A DNA stretch of 64,000 bases, taken from positions 1,922,001 to 1,986,000 of the forward strand of contig CM062381.1 of the NCBI GenBank assembly GCA_031310005.1, read 5' to 3'. A model generated the notes under the pieces. That model saw only the letters and a list, made by a program, of their open reading frames with translations, ran no database searches and had not been told where the DNA came from. The DNA comes from Dactylellina haptotyla (taxonomy: Eukaryota > Ascomycota > Orbiliomycetes > Orbiliales > Orbiliaceae). A program made the position numbers and the translations under genes. This document shows positions 23,424 through 36,187 of the stretch, piece after piece. Numbering within the stretch: the stretch's first letter is position 1; each line of letters opens with the position of its first letter.

Positions 23424-26400
23424 GACTGCTATTGGCCTCCCGTGTAGCACCCTAGTCGATGAGAGTGCGCTATAGTAGTCGAGAGCCCGGCAGATATAGC
23501 GGTGTAAATTTTATGCTTCCAACCGTTGGGTACCACCTGGTTACCTGCATTGGGTTTCGCAGAAAACAAAAGGCGATTTTGGAGAAATAAATGTCTAATC
23601 GAATAAATATTCCCCGGAAGAGAAGCGGAACAGCTTATAGCTGTTTTTGCTTCCTTCTATCGACGTATGCTATTACTATAGCTATGCTTGCCAGCCCCGT
23701 CGCTCACGGAGAATATTCCGCGCGAGGAGGCGGTGGTTGTTGTTTTGGGGCCTGGAATCTGAGTTTGCGAAAGTGCTTGGGTTAGCGGGCACCGCAAAGT
23801 AACAGAAACAGTAAGTACTTTCTAGATGCGCCCAGCGGGAAAAGAGACATGCAGATTAGCTACATAGTTAGCTAGGCCTTCCGTTTCGACCACCCTTGTC
23901 CGATTACTACATCGGAAAAGCGATCTATCTGCTGGTTGCGAAAGAAAGAGCAAAGGAAAAATCATAGTGTGGGCCGTTCGCTTTCGCTTCAAATGAAGTG
24001 TTACGCTTTGCGAGGTATAACATAGCGGGCGCAATTATAGCTTTGGAAATGCGACACACTATTGGTTTGCGCTCAAGAACGGCCAATTGCAGCGCGAACA
24101 ATTGCACTAGACTGCATACTATTATGACGTGCACGCGTGAGGGCAGATAGCACTAGCTGTAGCTGGCAAGCATAGCAGCTATCACACAATAAGCAGTGCG
24201 GTTTATTGGAGGTAGGCTAGAGATATCGCCATCCTATTGCCGAGGCGGAGGCTAAATCGATGCCTTGCCCGCTCCTCAAGTTCACGAATGCGAAGGGGGA
24301 AGGAAAAAGAAAAGGCAAAAGACGAACTAAGCAACGAGCAAAACGAGCGAATTTGTAAAAGGTAAACAGACGGAGACAGACATCAGAGAGGAGCGCAATC
24401 GAAGGTTGAGCAGCATTAGCACTCTTTAGGTTTGGAAGGAAATCCAAAGGTTAATCGGGCGATCCATCAAGAGCCCACCTCGAAAAGAACCACGAGGCAA
24501 TCGATATACAACTAATGCAGTGTGTAGGAGGAAAAGAACGAAGGATGTTACAGTCTGAACCCAGTTTTGGCGCGCGAGACCCCACTAAAGGCTTGCAGTA
24601 GTAACAATCATGCTATAGGGAAACGATCCCGTATAAAGTATAATCTGAGGGTGGGTGCTCTAGAACTGAGATGGAAGAACAATCCATACAGTACGAGTTC
24701 AACTTACTGGGAAACTTTCTTGACAGCTTACCGAGGATTGCGCCAAGAGGTGGGCTGAACGTTTTGGAAACTGGGGGGATCAGTCTAGATAAGATATAGT
24801 AGTTCGTTCCGAACCCGCGAATTTACGGAGTTGGGAATCGAGCTACTGAAAACTAAAAGCCACTGGGAGAAGCGGGTATTAGCATATCCATTCCGTTTCG
24901 AAAATAATGAGTATGAGTAGGATGACTATGGCTTCTCTGCCATGTCATAGCGCGCCTCCAAAACACAAGCTAACAAAGATGATAGCAGGCATTTGCGGCG
25001 CGCAGTGGAGTATATGTATGCTTAGGGAAGGTCCAACAGACAGCTTGCATTCAATTCCCCCGTTCGACCACTGCGATCGAGATGGGCTGTCGCAAAATAT
25101 TCGAGCTCTGACAAAGTTGCGCCGCTGTTTCCCGAAAAGATGATAAGGATACCGTGGGAAAGTGACGGGGGGAGGCTGGTGATCGCTCCAGTCGTATATT
25201 ATGACCGTCTAGTTTTGCTTAAAGTTTCAAGAGATGCAATCGGGTCTAGAATAGCTTGCTTGATAGGGGTCGGAGAATTTGATCGATGCCGGACTGTCCC
25301 CGTTAAGATTGTTTGAGGGTTTTGCAATTGGCTTATATGCCCACAGCAATGCAACAGCCTCAGAGGGTATGGAGGCGGTTAGAAGGAAGATAGGCAGAGC
25401 TGGCCGTCCGGTTCGGTTGTGTTATCCGTCCTGTAAACAAATCGAAAGGAGACAAAGAGCTGAGTCGACGTATGCAGTGCTCTCTCCCCCTCCCTCTCTC
25501 TTGTCTCTCCCCCTCTTCCCCTCAGCAACCTATCCCCAATATATACTCAGGTATATACGGTATGTTTATTGGGGCATGTGTGCGGTTGTTGTGTGTTGGA
25601 ATCCAAGCCGCAAAAAATTGAGCCTCGTCCGACTTGCTTAAGCGAGCAAAGCGTGCTCGTGTCTTTGATTTCGGGCTCTCTGTATCTCCTACTTCTTTGA
25701 GAGTAGTTCCTCCTTTTTCATAAGATTAGCTACCGACGGAGGTATGATGGAGGTGTGGAAAAAGCAGCCCCTCCAGAATCAAAAACCCCAACGCGGGTTT
25801 CTGTTTATACGATTATTCCTATGAGGATTGCGGAGTTACCAGCTATACTGACTGCTGCATGAACACGGGCCCGTTCTTGGTGACATGCGGCGGCTGGGTA
25901 GTTTAAATATATTTGGTGTCTTTCTTGTTTCTTTCATTCATTTCTGTTCTTTCTTCTTCGGCCCATTCCCATCTCGATTTTCTGGCCATTCAAAGTCTGT
26001 GTCACACACACCTTTGCGGGTAGAAACAAAAACAATCAAATCAACCCTTTCACCGGCCAGCATGTTGGCATCCTTCACCTCACCCACTTGCACCCTTCCT
26101 TCAGTTTGGTTCAGATAATGTTGGAGTGCTGTTGTAATTGGAAACCCACACTCCAACAGGATCCCAATCGGGCAACATTCTGGCTGGGACAAGTTCAAAG
26201 TATGCGTCGCATCTGCTAGCGTGCCTGTCTGCGTCGACGTCCGCCCTCCATGGCGGTCGTGATATGGTGGCAAGGTCCTCCCCCCAAGATCCCTGCCAAC
26301 TACATGGAGGATGCGAACAACCTCGACCCAACTCCGTCTGTCGACGAGGTCTTCTTTGTCACTCGACCACAAAACAAAAGTTATTAATGGATCAAAGACC

Positions 26401-28524
26401 CTTGCTCGGGCTCCCTTCCCGCCCCTGCCTGTGTGATTGCTTTTGCGGCGAAAATCCCTCATACAAAAGTCCTCGTCTCAGCCAGAGAGGCTCACATGAT
26501 GGGCTCCACCTGTGGACAGCCACGAGCGAGGTTTCCAGGAAACCTTTAAAAGGGCGTTATCCCCCAAATCTGTTCTTTCATGCATATCGACAGAATGTGT
26601 GGTCGTGGCGGCAGGGACATGTACATGTGAATAGAGAGAAATTGGAAGATGGAAGAGAGAGTTTCGTCAAGTACTTTTCTTCTCTTCTTGGCCTGAAACC
26701 CGACCTATCATATGCAGCCGATATCATAGCGGAAGCCTCTCAAACCTCATTTAGGTTTGAGCGATATGTACCTCTGTTCATTCGGTATGGCCAAAACAGC
26801 TTCAAATTGTCCCCTTAATATTCGCAGATATACATTTTGCGCATCGGATGGCATTTGCGAGAGCGGGAGGACCATGCATTAATCCAGTCGGTAAGAAAGC
26901 GCTCGGGGAGACGGGTGGGCGTCGCACCCCTTAGATCTACATTCTATCCATATGCAACATCCATCGATGTCGTGAAATATCCATCCGCTTTGATGCATTT
27001 AATTTCCCTTTTCGATTCTAGTAATATCAGACCACTCTCTTTTCGTCTTCCTCTTCATAATCCCACCCGTCTATGCCGCACATTGGTTCGAAGCTTCCGC
27101 TAGATTGGACGGACGGTCGAATCGAAGGCGGCATATCCATCGCGGCACAGAGAAGAAGCCGAGTGAACCATTTAACTTTTCACAACAAATGCTAGAAATT
27201 CGGTGCTTGATGTCGAAGGAGCTCTTGACGATATCTGGATCCTGGGCGCCACCTTTGGTTAAGCTTAACTCCCCGACTGCCTGCTGCTGGCCGTCTGCTG
27301 GGATTAGGATAAGATAACCTCTGCCACATGCAATCAAGCATCCAGGAGGGACTCTAAATCGGGCCCGCATTCGCAATAGAGGGGTAAAATACGTAGTACT
27401 GTATCGATAGTTGCGCCTGTGCCTGTCTGTTATTATTGAACAGCAGACCCTCGACTCTATCGTGATGCCCTAGTGGAATTCCCACACGACAAGCAAGAAG
27501 GAAAATCTAGAATATCCGCATTCTACAATAGCTTAGCTCTAGCATTGGGTGCCGAACCAGTGCATCTAGATTGTCTCAAAATGAACGGGCCATCTGTGGT
27601 GTGTTCACATTGGTGAAACGATATATTGAAGAAAGAGACGGAATTAAAAGTATGTTTTTGTTGAGTGTGGAGTACCCGCTTGAAAATAATAGCAGCAAGC
27701 CCATCTCCATATTACTGATAGATCATCGAAAGGCTTGATTAGCTTGGTGAGTTCGAGAAAGGTAAAAACGAAATCTCTACAGGAGACACTCCAGCCTAAA
27801 TACCAGCCGCAAAGCCATAACTCTCTTATTCCATTCTGTCAAGGTTTGCGGCGGTGATCTAATCCAAGGGCAGCTTGATGGAACAATGCCTTCTCTCAGC
27901 GCGAAACTTGCTTCTCAATATCACATGCCGAACTCTGCGGCTTTTATCTTTAGGCTTTTTAGTGAAGTCCGTAGTCCCAACAAACTGTGTTCTTTGGTCA
28001 TAGTTACCCTTTTACGAGGCATACAATAATCCGCCCTCGGTCGGATCTTGGTACGTGGTTGGTCAACCTACCATCAACGGCCCGTGGTATTGAAGCCACG
28101 ACGACATGATCTCGCTAGCCCGAAATTCCTACTCTTTGGTTTTCATATGTTTCCGACTCGCAGCGGATCAGTGAATTTGGCAACCGTTGCGAACCCGCTT
28201 TGTCCATCCAAGCGAGATTGCATTTGGTTGTTTCTACCAAACTCGCTTCGCATCCAAACGCCCCCAAACAGGTGACCTCCGCACCGCAACCTACAGTTTA
28301 ACAACATTGTATCGGGCCCAACCAACAAGACTACTCCTCCTTGCAATCGATACGCGCGCCCCCTTCGCCGTTCCCCAATCCTTTCTGCCTCGCGTCCCAT
28401 CGACGGACAGGAATAGGACCACTAGCCCCAGTCGTCGCCCAGCCGCCACCGACGCTGGCAACTTGAGAGCGATCTGGACTGAGCCGAAGAAATATCCCGG
28501 AAGGGCGCTCTTCCTTGCCAGATA
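23424..28524. other. 5.1-kb divergent gene-poor region
   Basis: It separates the divergent SP-RING and Boi genes. Many short open frames occur on both strands; the longest, 226 codons at 26138-26818, starts at a TTG and has no recognisable domain. A TC-rich patch lies at 25481-25520. I see no transposon ends or RNA genes. Confidence 0.5.
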
Positions 28525-31500
28525 ATGGCCGAACACCAACTCCTTGAGTATCTCCGGGTCCTGCACGATTTCGATGCCCGGTCGCCGGACGAGCTATCGC
28601 TGAAGAAGAACGCCAAAATTGAGTTATTGGAACGAGACGAGGAGTATAATGATGGGTGGTTTTTGGTATGTTGCCCTCCATTTTTGTTTCCCCCGAATCA
28701 GGACATCCCCACCAACAATGTCGCCCATTGCGGCCATTCCCGGTGGTTTGCGACGTCCTGGCCGGAAGCATGGCTCGCATAGTTTCCCCAAGAGCGTCGC
28801 CGAAACATTCAAAGGGTATGCTGAGAGAAATATCAATTTGCTGATCGATGTTATTATGAATTTTATGTGAGCAAACAGGGGCGTGATCCAGAGAGTGGAA
28901 AAGTCGGGCTCTTTCCACAAGGTGTGCAAAATCATACTCCCCTTAGAATATCACACCCACGAGTCGCTCGTAGATGTTGCATAAACCAGTAGATCGCGCA
29001 CATGAGGATCAACATAGCCATGCCGGCGTACGGATCAGCGATAGACTTCGAATCTCTACGAGTGAAGATCCGACAGAACATTTTGTTTGGTGCTAACAGT
29101 CGACGTTCGTCCGCAGTATATACGACCAAATGGCCAACAGAGTCCGGGTTTGCACAGACGGGTAGTAGCGTGATAGGTTGGAGCACCTCATCCTAGATCG
29201 ACGGAAGTGTGTTTTAGCTAACAGGACCTAACAGACAAACAAGTTGCGCCGGATAGCGATGCTACTGTACCGCCGCCAGCGTATGTGCCCGCCACGGTGG
29301 AGACCAAGCAAGAGATCCCGCAGAGGTTATCAGTTACTCCGAGTGAGTTGACTTTAGACGATGTGAAATTTGGCGGATCAACAGTCGCAACCGAAACACC
29401 GCCGTTAACCCTCGAAAACAACTCGGATAAACGGCGGGTATCAGACGACTTCAAGAGAGACCCCCATCTGGAGAAGTTAAGCCGCAGTCCAGTTGTCGAG
29501 GACACGTTGAGCGACATTGAAGAGGCGCTATCCGAGATCAGAACCGCGCCGCGTTCCCACGCGCAGAAAGCCAAACAGCACCCTCCGATAATGGAAGCAT
29601 CGGAGCCCCCTCAGCCTGGTGGCGAACACGAATTCGATGATTCTGCTTCGGACTATTCGAGGAGCGCGTTTGGTAATGAGAGCTCGCTTTCGCTCGGCAT
29701 TGCGAACCAGCCTTCGGTTAGCAGCTATTTGGAGCCACGGTCAAGCTATACGGGGCGCTCCCGAGATTCTGTGCAACAGCAACCCGAGCAACTTCAGCAT
29801 TATCCACAGAATTTTGAGGCGCAATCCTCCTCTGAGGAAGATGATGATGTGGTGGAGATGATATATTCAATCGAAGAGGTTCGACTGTGGACACCCGCTC
29901 AAGTATCTGCGTACTTCCAAGAACAGCACCTACCTTTGAATATCTGCGATAAGTTCGAGGAACAAGAAATTAGTGGATCGATCCTTCTTCAGCTGGAGAT
30001 GGCCCATTTGAAGGAGCTCGAAATCGGAAGCTTTGGCAAGCGGTTTGAGGTCTGGAAGGAGATTGAGAAGCTGCAGACGATGGTCAAGGGCGGGAGAGGA
30101 GCCGGCTCGGCAGCTGGCGAGAGCCCCAAGGACAAGAAACGGAACAGGAGCAGCAGCACGCCAGCAGGAGTCCTGCCCCGGCTCCCGAGTCTGCACAATC
30201 GACCGCCTGCGCGGGGAGGGTCGTTGGCGGTCCCGTCGTCGCACGAGGACGGCATGTACGATCCGATGGGCATCATTAGAGGTGAGGGAGATACCGGCCA
30301 ACGCCCAACGTTGCGAGAGGATGCGCGCTGACAAGTCCCACAGAGAGTCCGACGGCGATGAGTCCGGATTACCCGAATGCTATCCTGACACCGAAATCCG
30401 ATGTGGGATCCGGTAAGCTAGCCTGCGACCCCTTCAAAGAGACCAGTCGAGGAATCCATTACTTACTTAGGTTGCGCAGCAATCCACAGCGACGGCCAGT
30501 CCATCTCGACGGCCTCTATCGACCGGGCATCGAGCAGCGGAGGAGGGGCCCCCCAGCGCGTGGCCGGGGCCGGGGTGCACGGCAGGGACCCGTCGTTCGA
30601 CCGCAACTGGACCCTGAAGGGGGGCCACAAGGCATCGGAGAGCTCTGTCTCGGGCAGGCGGTTTACAGGTGATAGTGGCTTCGCATCTCAGTCGTCGTGG
30701 AGTGTACATGCCAACGATAGGAGTAACTATGTCGCAGGTGAAGACGGAGGCAAACGAGACCGCAACGTGCTGCACAAGAAGTCCGGCAGCTCGGGCAGCC
30801 ACGGCCACGGCCACGGCCCCGGGTCCGGCCCGGGCCACCACCACATCCACATCCACGGCAAGAAGTCGAGCTACACCGAGGAGCAGCGCACCCGCTCAGG
30901 TAACAACACTCCAACTCCAACCTCAACACCGTCCTCACCGCTGCCGTTCCCCGTTGTCCCTCCAGCTCCCTCCTCACCCCGTGGCGCCGTCTCCAAGCAG
31001 ACCTTCGCTGTCTCCGAACGGCCCTACGAGACCGCTGCCACAGCTCCTCCTCCACATCCTCTTCCTCCTCCTCACGTCCACACGCACAGTAGTCCTCTTG
31101 CCAGAGATTCCGTAGCTTATTCAATCGTTCCTCCATCAGGGTACTCCCAGTCCCCCGCCTCCATCGCCTACCATAACACGGTCAAGGGCAGGAAACGAAG
31201 CACCAGCGAGGCGCAAATCATGTCACTCGACGGCCGGGCCCGTGATTCCATCGCGCCCGGCTCGGTGATGCCCGGGGGAAAGACTCTCAGCGTCGAAAGA
31301 CCGCCGCCGCCCATCGAGGAGAGACACGTCCCGCCAAACATCCAGACCAAGGCCAACCACCCTCAAAGGTCTGTATCCGATGGTGCGGAGAAGGCAATGG
31401 CAATGTCACCAATGTCCCAGGATACCAGCTCGACCCTCCTCTCTCCCAACGGAAGCGAACATTCCACCTCAATCAAGATTACTATCGAAACCCCGGAGAG

Positions 31501-32362
31501 GAAGTCGGACGAGTCCAAGCAACGAAACGGAAATATCAAGGACAAGAAGCTTCGGAGTGTTGCCTCCGCCTCAGGCATCCGACAAAAGTCGAAAAAGCAG
31601 AATACTAGCGCTTACCTAGAAGGCCTGAGAGAAGTCACCCCCTCCCAAGCAGCTGAAGAGGCGGACTTCAGCGGCTGGATGAAAAAGCGTGGCAGTAGCG
31701 CTGTTGTCGCGACTTGGAAATCTCGATTCTTCGTCCTCAAAGGCCGCCGTCTCAGTTACTTCTACTCGATGGACGATACGAAAGAGCGGGGTCTGATCGA
31801 TATCACATCCCATCGTGTCCTCCCAGCCGCTGACGATAGATTGGTGTCCCTCCATGCCTCAGTGGCGGCGATAACATCTTCGACACCAGCCTCGCAAGCA
31901 TCTTCGGCAAATCCGGGAAGTAATTCATCTGGTCCCCATCTTCCACCTACTCCTCCAAGCCGTGGTGGCGGGTGGTTCACTTTCAAATTAGTCCCCCCAG
32001 CCCCAGGCGCCGCCAAGGGAGTGATGTTCACTCCTCCCAAACTTCACTATTTTGCTACCGACTCTAAGCAGATTGGCAGAGAGTGGATGGCAGCATTCAT
32101 GAAGGCTACCATTGACAGAGACGAAAGCGCTCCTGTCATCAGTACCTTCTCAGCTAACACTATCAGTTTGGCGAAAGCCCGAGCGATGCGTGCTCGACCA
32201 CCAGGGTTTGGTGAGAGCAACACAGAACCAAAACCGTCACCGGTTATCGGGCTTCCCATAATGAGCTCTCAAGGCAGTTTTAATGATTCTATTGAGTCCG
32301 CTCTTGCGGAAAGACACTTGATTGATGACGATGCAGCCAATGCAGCCGATGATGAGCGATGA
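28525..32362 (+). CDS. Boi-family SH3-SAM-PH polarity protein
   Basis: Six exons: 28525-28665, 28879-28921, 29117-29161, 29235-30281, 30344-30412 and 30480-32362 (1075 residues). The SH3 domain (1 to about 70) is spread over the first three exons: LRVLHDFDARSPDELSL, then NDGWFL/GRDPESGKVGLFPQ/VYTT. The SAM domain at about 287-355 reads VRLWTPAQVSAYFQEQ. The PH domain at about 842-986 reads FSGWMKKRGS, TWKSRFFVLKGRRLSYFY and ends EWMAAFMKATI. This order is that of Boi1/Boi2 and fission-yeast Pob1, which bind Cdc42 and formin or exocyst partners at growth sites. Between SAM and PH lie long Ser/Pro-rich stretches and a His/Gly tract at about 743-765. The last acceptor has an in-frame alternative nine nt earlier (30470 versus 30479). 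Late exon structure was kept open; small introns there cannot be excluded. Confidence 0.9.
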
Positions 32363-32941
32363 TTGCGACAATATACCGTACTCTTCGAAATGTTAATTTT
32401 CGAAGCATCCTTTTACTTCGGAGGATTGGCCTTTTCTCCTCTAATGCCTCTTTTCTCACTTCATTTCATGGACTATATTTCCAGTCTTTACTATGATATT
32501 TAATGTTACTTTTTTCCCATCCCTTCTATTACCAGGAGTTTTGAAGCCAACAATTACTTTTTTTGAAACTTGTGCCAAAGCAATCATTTGTCGTATCAAG
32601 ACAACCACCGTAGCACTTAACTTGGTTCTGCCTTTGATTGCTTGTCTACCCCTTTACATATTATATTTAATGGTTTTTGAGCGACGGGACAGGCCGTCAC
32701 AACTGGGATCACGTGCACCTCTGTATTTGTTGGAAAGAGGAGACGATAGTACTAGAAAGTTGTAAGATAGTGGAATGACACCTAATATTTTAAGCTACAG
32801 TGTTTTATACTAAGATATATTTAATAATATCCATCGACCTTTCCCTTCTCAGGATCTTCTAGCATGCTATAACCAATTGATCGCACCGGACGTCCTCCTC
32901 CAGTTTTACAATGTCACAAAAAGGCCCCTAACCAGAGGGAT
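32363..32941. other. Convergent intergenic region, Boi / GFA gene
   Basis: This short AT-rich gap holds two converging 3' ends. A 90-codon frame at 32493 is not protein-like. Confidence 0.6.
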
Positions 32942-33622
32942 CTACCAGCTTCCATGATCGTGAGGCTCTCCTGAGCTCATCGCAAAAGTACCATCCAGGC
33001 CGTTGAGGTAAGTCAGATTCGAGGGCTTGGCCAAATCCTTCAAATTCTTGCCAACACTCTTCAGATCCAAAGTCAAGCCGTTAAGTCCAACGATCTCGCC
33101 GATATCTCGAAACGGGATATTTCCGATGATGAAAAGGTTGATGCTGCATATCTTGCAGAAAAAGTGGCGACCGGGTTCTTTGCCTTTTTCGGCTTCTCCG
33201 CGGTGGAAAGCCGGTGAATAATAGGTGAGCTCGGCAGGCCAGAGAGAGACGTCCGTGGAGTTGGCGTAGCGGATGACGGTAGGTTCGCCAGAGGGGGTGT
33301 TGGTAATGGTGATATCGCCGGGGTTCAATCTGACGCCGAGTCTACAAACGATTTAGTTAGGACGACAAGATACGTATGCGAAGGGCGAAGAGACTTATCA
33401 TTACCTCCCAGTAGCAGTACAGATAGTGCCTGTGAGCCAATTGATTAAATATTAGACACTGAGTTACGAAAAAAAGGTACGGGAGAGCCTTCGGGTTTAC
33501 ATACAATTGCACTTGCCGACCTTGTTCAGGTCGACGTTGTGGGCAACATATTTGATAGCTCCACAATGGCAAGAGCCGGGGATTTCTAATTTCTCAGCTG
33601 GAGCCTCGGAGGGAGCAGACAT
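32942..33622 (-). CDS. GFA/CENP-V domain zinc protein (glutathione-dependent formaldehyde-activating family)
   Basis: Exons 33622-33505, 33429-33405 and 33341-32942 encode 180 residues. Zinc ligands of the family are all visible: CHC at 18-20, CNCTIC at 38-43, and FFCKIC with Cys110 and Cys113. The fold covers almost the whole protein. Family members include bacterial Gfa, which binds glutathione and was linked to S-hydroxymethylglutathione formation, and animal CENP-V; fungal members are mostly uncharacterised, so the substrate is unknown. The middle exon is only 25 nt and completes the codon of one zinc-ligand Cys and encodes another. Introns are 75 and 63 nt with GTATGT and GTAATG donors. 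There is no signal peptide, so the protein is probably cytosolic. Confidence 0.87.
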
Positions 33623-33790
33623 GTTTTAAAGACAGGTTTGAAGAGGTTTCCGATCGAATCGAAATGGCTATGAAATTCGAAAGCTAATTTATCAATTGAT
33701 GGCTTGTTGGATCTTGTGTGTTGAAGCCAATACCAGGAGGTTGTGCGGTCTGTTGGTCAAGCTTACCAAGCATTCAGAGGAAACTTCAAA

Positions 33791-33798
33791 CTTATATA
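33791..33798 (-). promoter_or_regulatory. Candidate TATA box of the GFA gene
   Basis: TATATAAG on the minus strand lies 170 nt upstream of the start codon. Confidence 0.4.
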
Positions 33799-36035
33799 GA
33801 ACGTCACTGGTCACAACCGTTGGCAAGGATAAATGGGCAAAAGAGGCCAGCGTAGCTTTGTTCGATTAATGACTGAATCGGAGCAAATCAAACCCCGAAT
33901 TCAAGGCAGGTGGCCTGCTTGCGGACGAGAAACTTTCACCCTCAACAGACTGACCCGTGTCGACAATCAGCGGAATGCCCGCTCTCCGCATTGCTCAGGC
34001 CGCTTCACGCTAAGCAAGCTGGGGAGTTTGATGCCGATTGATGACAGCTCCTTCGAACACTTGTTAGCGTGGTTGCTCGGCTTGGCCTGCAGTGGAATGT
34101 GAGGACCACGAGTCAGGAGCCCTTGTACGTGGACCGTATTCACGTCCTGGAACGAGGTGGAACGCGGTATCCGGTGACCGCGCCTCGTTCACCCCGCCTT
34201 CGCGAGGGATTTGAGGCTCGAAGTGGAGGTCTGCCCGGTCTCGTTCCCGCGTCGATGAGTCAGAATTCTTCCTCCTTTCCAGGTTCTCATCCTTTCTTTT
34301 CCCGGTCCATTTTGTATTTGACAAAATCGAATTCGCATCTGACGATTATTATATTAATATTCAGCGAACCGGATTGAGCAAAAGAACTGGCCGGCTCTCG
34401 GTATCATGTTGCAAGTTCCAGCTCAACACAGTTTTGAAAGCCATGGGGCATATGCCGATAACAGCAATACTCACCAATGGAGAGAATATTCGACCCTCAA
34501 CATGAACTTGCCCAAAATGAAATAAAAAACCACCGAAGTAAGCAAGTACTTTTTAAAGAAAGTAATAAAACGCAAACCGAGGCTCACTGCATGCGAAGAT
34601 ATTCGAAACATATTTTTCTTTGATCTAAATTTATAAACTAGAGTCGTGTTACATCAATCTGCCTTTAGGCCTAACATCCTTGTTGGCTGAGAAAATGCTC
34701 CTGATTTTCTTTGCCTAAATTATCCGAAGGATATCTAGATACATTCTTTCCGTAACGTAACTCACAAGATATTACCGTACCACGAACGCACATGTTACAA
34801 ATTAGCCTTGTCGAATTGGCGAAAATGTCGTTCGTTAGCTTCTGGGGCCTAACCTGACCATACCTTTGCTTACGTCCAGGCGCACCCGCGATGCTAGGAA
34901 CAATGTCGGTCTGCGGCACGATTGTTGCCCTTGTAATGAGGCGATACTTGAGCAGTCGTTGCCAGGCGGCTAGAATAGTTGTTTTCCCTTGAAGGAAGGA
35001 GATGAGAGAATTTTCCAAAGCCCACTTGACCCAATTATGCCAACACTATTTGGAGGTGTCAGCGGTTTTTTTTAATATACTGTGCCGAGCTAGAAGAACG
35101 AAAGAGCGAGGAACTTGCATAAACAGCTCATATATTCACCGTTTAGATTGATATCGGCCCGATCGGTGCATTGACAAGGAAATCTTTAAAAAAAATTGCC
35201 CAAAGTAATATAAGTATTTGAAAATGATAAAATAAAAACAGCGATAGCTGGAAATACTATATAATAGGAATCTATATATATGCAACCTACAAAGGCGGAC
35301 ACGGTGTGTTAATGGATAAGTCTATGATCTACGGCTTGCCTACCCTGTTCGTACGTTCGACTAGTTCCCCTCCTAAAGGCGATAGGCTTTGCATGCGAGG
35401 CTCTGTTCCGGTGTGTTGTCGGGCTACTCAGCTGGACTTAAAAGGTTGCACCCAGGTCTTGCAGAGCTCTCGAACTGACCCGCGATTACGGTATTCGGTG
35501 GTTTCACAGGGGTCCGGTATCCGCAAATGTGGCACGTACATTATATTTAAGGTCAATATACCTCGCGGGCGTGATGCACACCAGAAAAGGCCAAACCGAA
35601 TTCAAATGGCCATCTGCGCCATCGTCTTTGATTGGCTTTGGGGCGAGGAGGATCCAAACCCGCGCTTGGAGCGCTAATTAATTTGCTAGAATGAAAGAAA
35701 CCCCGACGCGAAAGTTAAAACAGTTTTTATTCAAAATCGATCCTCCATTCATTGTTATACTTGCTTGGATTCCCATTCTTGCTGGCCTCGCCGCAACGCT
35801 GCATGTATTATATCCCACACGACCAATCGCGTCGACAGTCCCTTGCTGCCGGCATCTTGATAGGCCGCGAGCCTTTGGTTTGCCTTCCCGAGTTTCATCC
35901 GTCTCGACCTGGCGGGTTTTCTCTGTCTCCCTTTCCCCCCACTCCTTCTATCGGGCTGGGGCAGGAAAGCCACAGTCGTAGCCCGGCATTTGCAAACATA
36001 TTTGGGACCTTTCTTTTTGCAGACCTCACCAAGGG

Positions 36036-36055
36036 TTTTTTTTTTTTTTTTTTTT
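36036..36055 (+). repeat. T20 tract upstream of the SNF2 gene
   Basis: Twenty consecutive T residues, about 85 bp before the TATA box. It is probably a nucleosome-excluding promoter element. Confidence 0.85.
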
Positions 36056-36138
36056 GTTCTCTCTTCGCTTGGGTTAGTAGCCAGGATCCTCTGCAGCCTA
36101 ATCGAATCGAGGCTGCCCGTGTAACCTCTTTCGCTATT

Positions 36139-36145
36139 TATAAAG
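36139..36145 (+). promoter_or_regulatory. TATA box of the SNF2-RING gene
   Basis: TATAAAG lies 43-49 nt before the ATG at 36188, which supports that ATG as the first codon and implies a short leader. Confidence 0.5.
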
Positions 36146-36187
36146 GAACAGGATAAGAATCGATTCCTGTTACTTCTGTTCTAAAAG

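Larger units (their letters stand above)
33623..36187. other. Divergent promoter region, GFA / SNF2 genes
   Basis: This 2.6-kb gap has candidate TATA boxes for both flanking genes and a T20 tract at 36036-36055 about 130 nt before the SNF2 start. I see no gene or RNA. Confidence 0.55.

Noticed and set aside
26138-26818. 226-codon open frame in the 5.1-kb gap
   Set aside because: It begins at a TTG codon, has no domain, and overlaps competing frames on the other strand. Composition is not protein-like.
27080-27100. GGTTCGAAGCTTCC, resembling a tRNA B box
   Set aside because: No A box or matching acceptor stem lies upstream.
30663-31136. Overlapping frames of about 150 codons on both strands within the Boi gene
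   Set aside because: They are shadows of GC-rich, Ser/Pro/His-rich Boi coding sequence.
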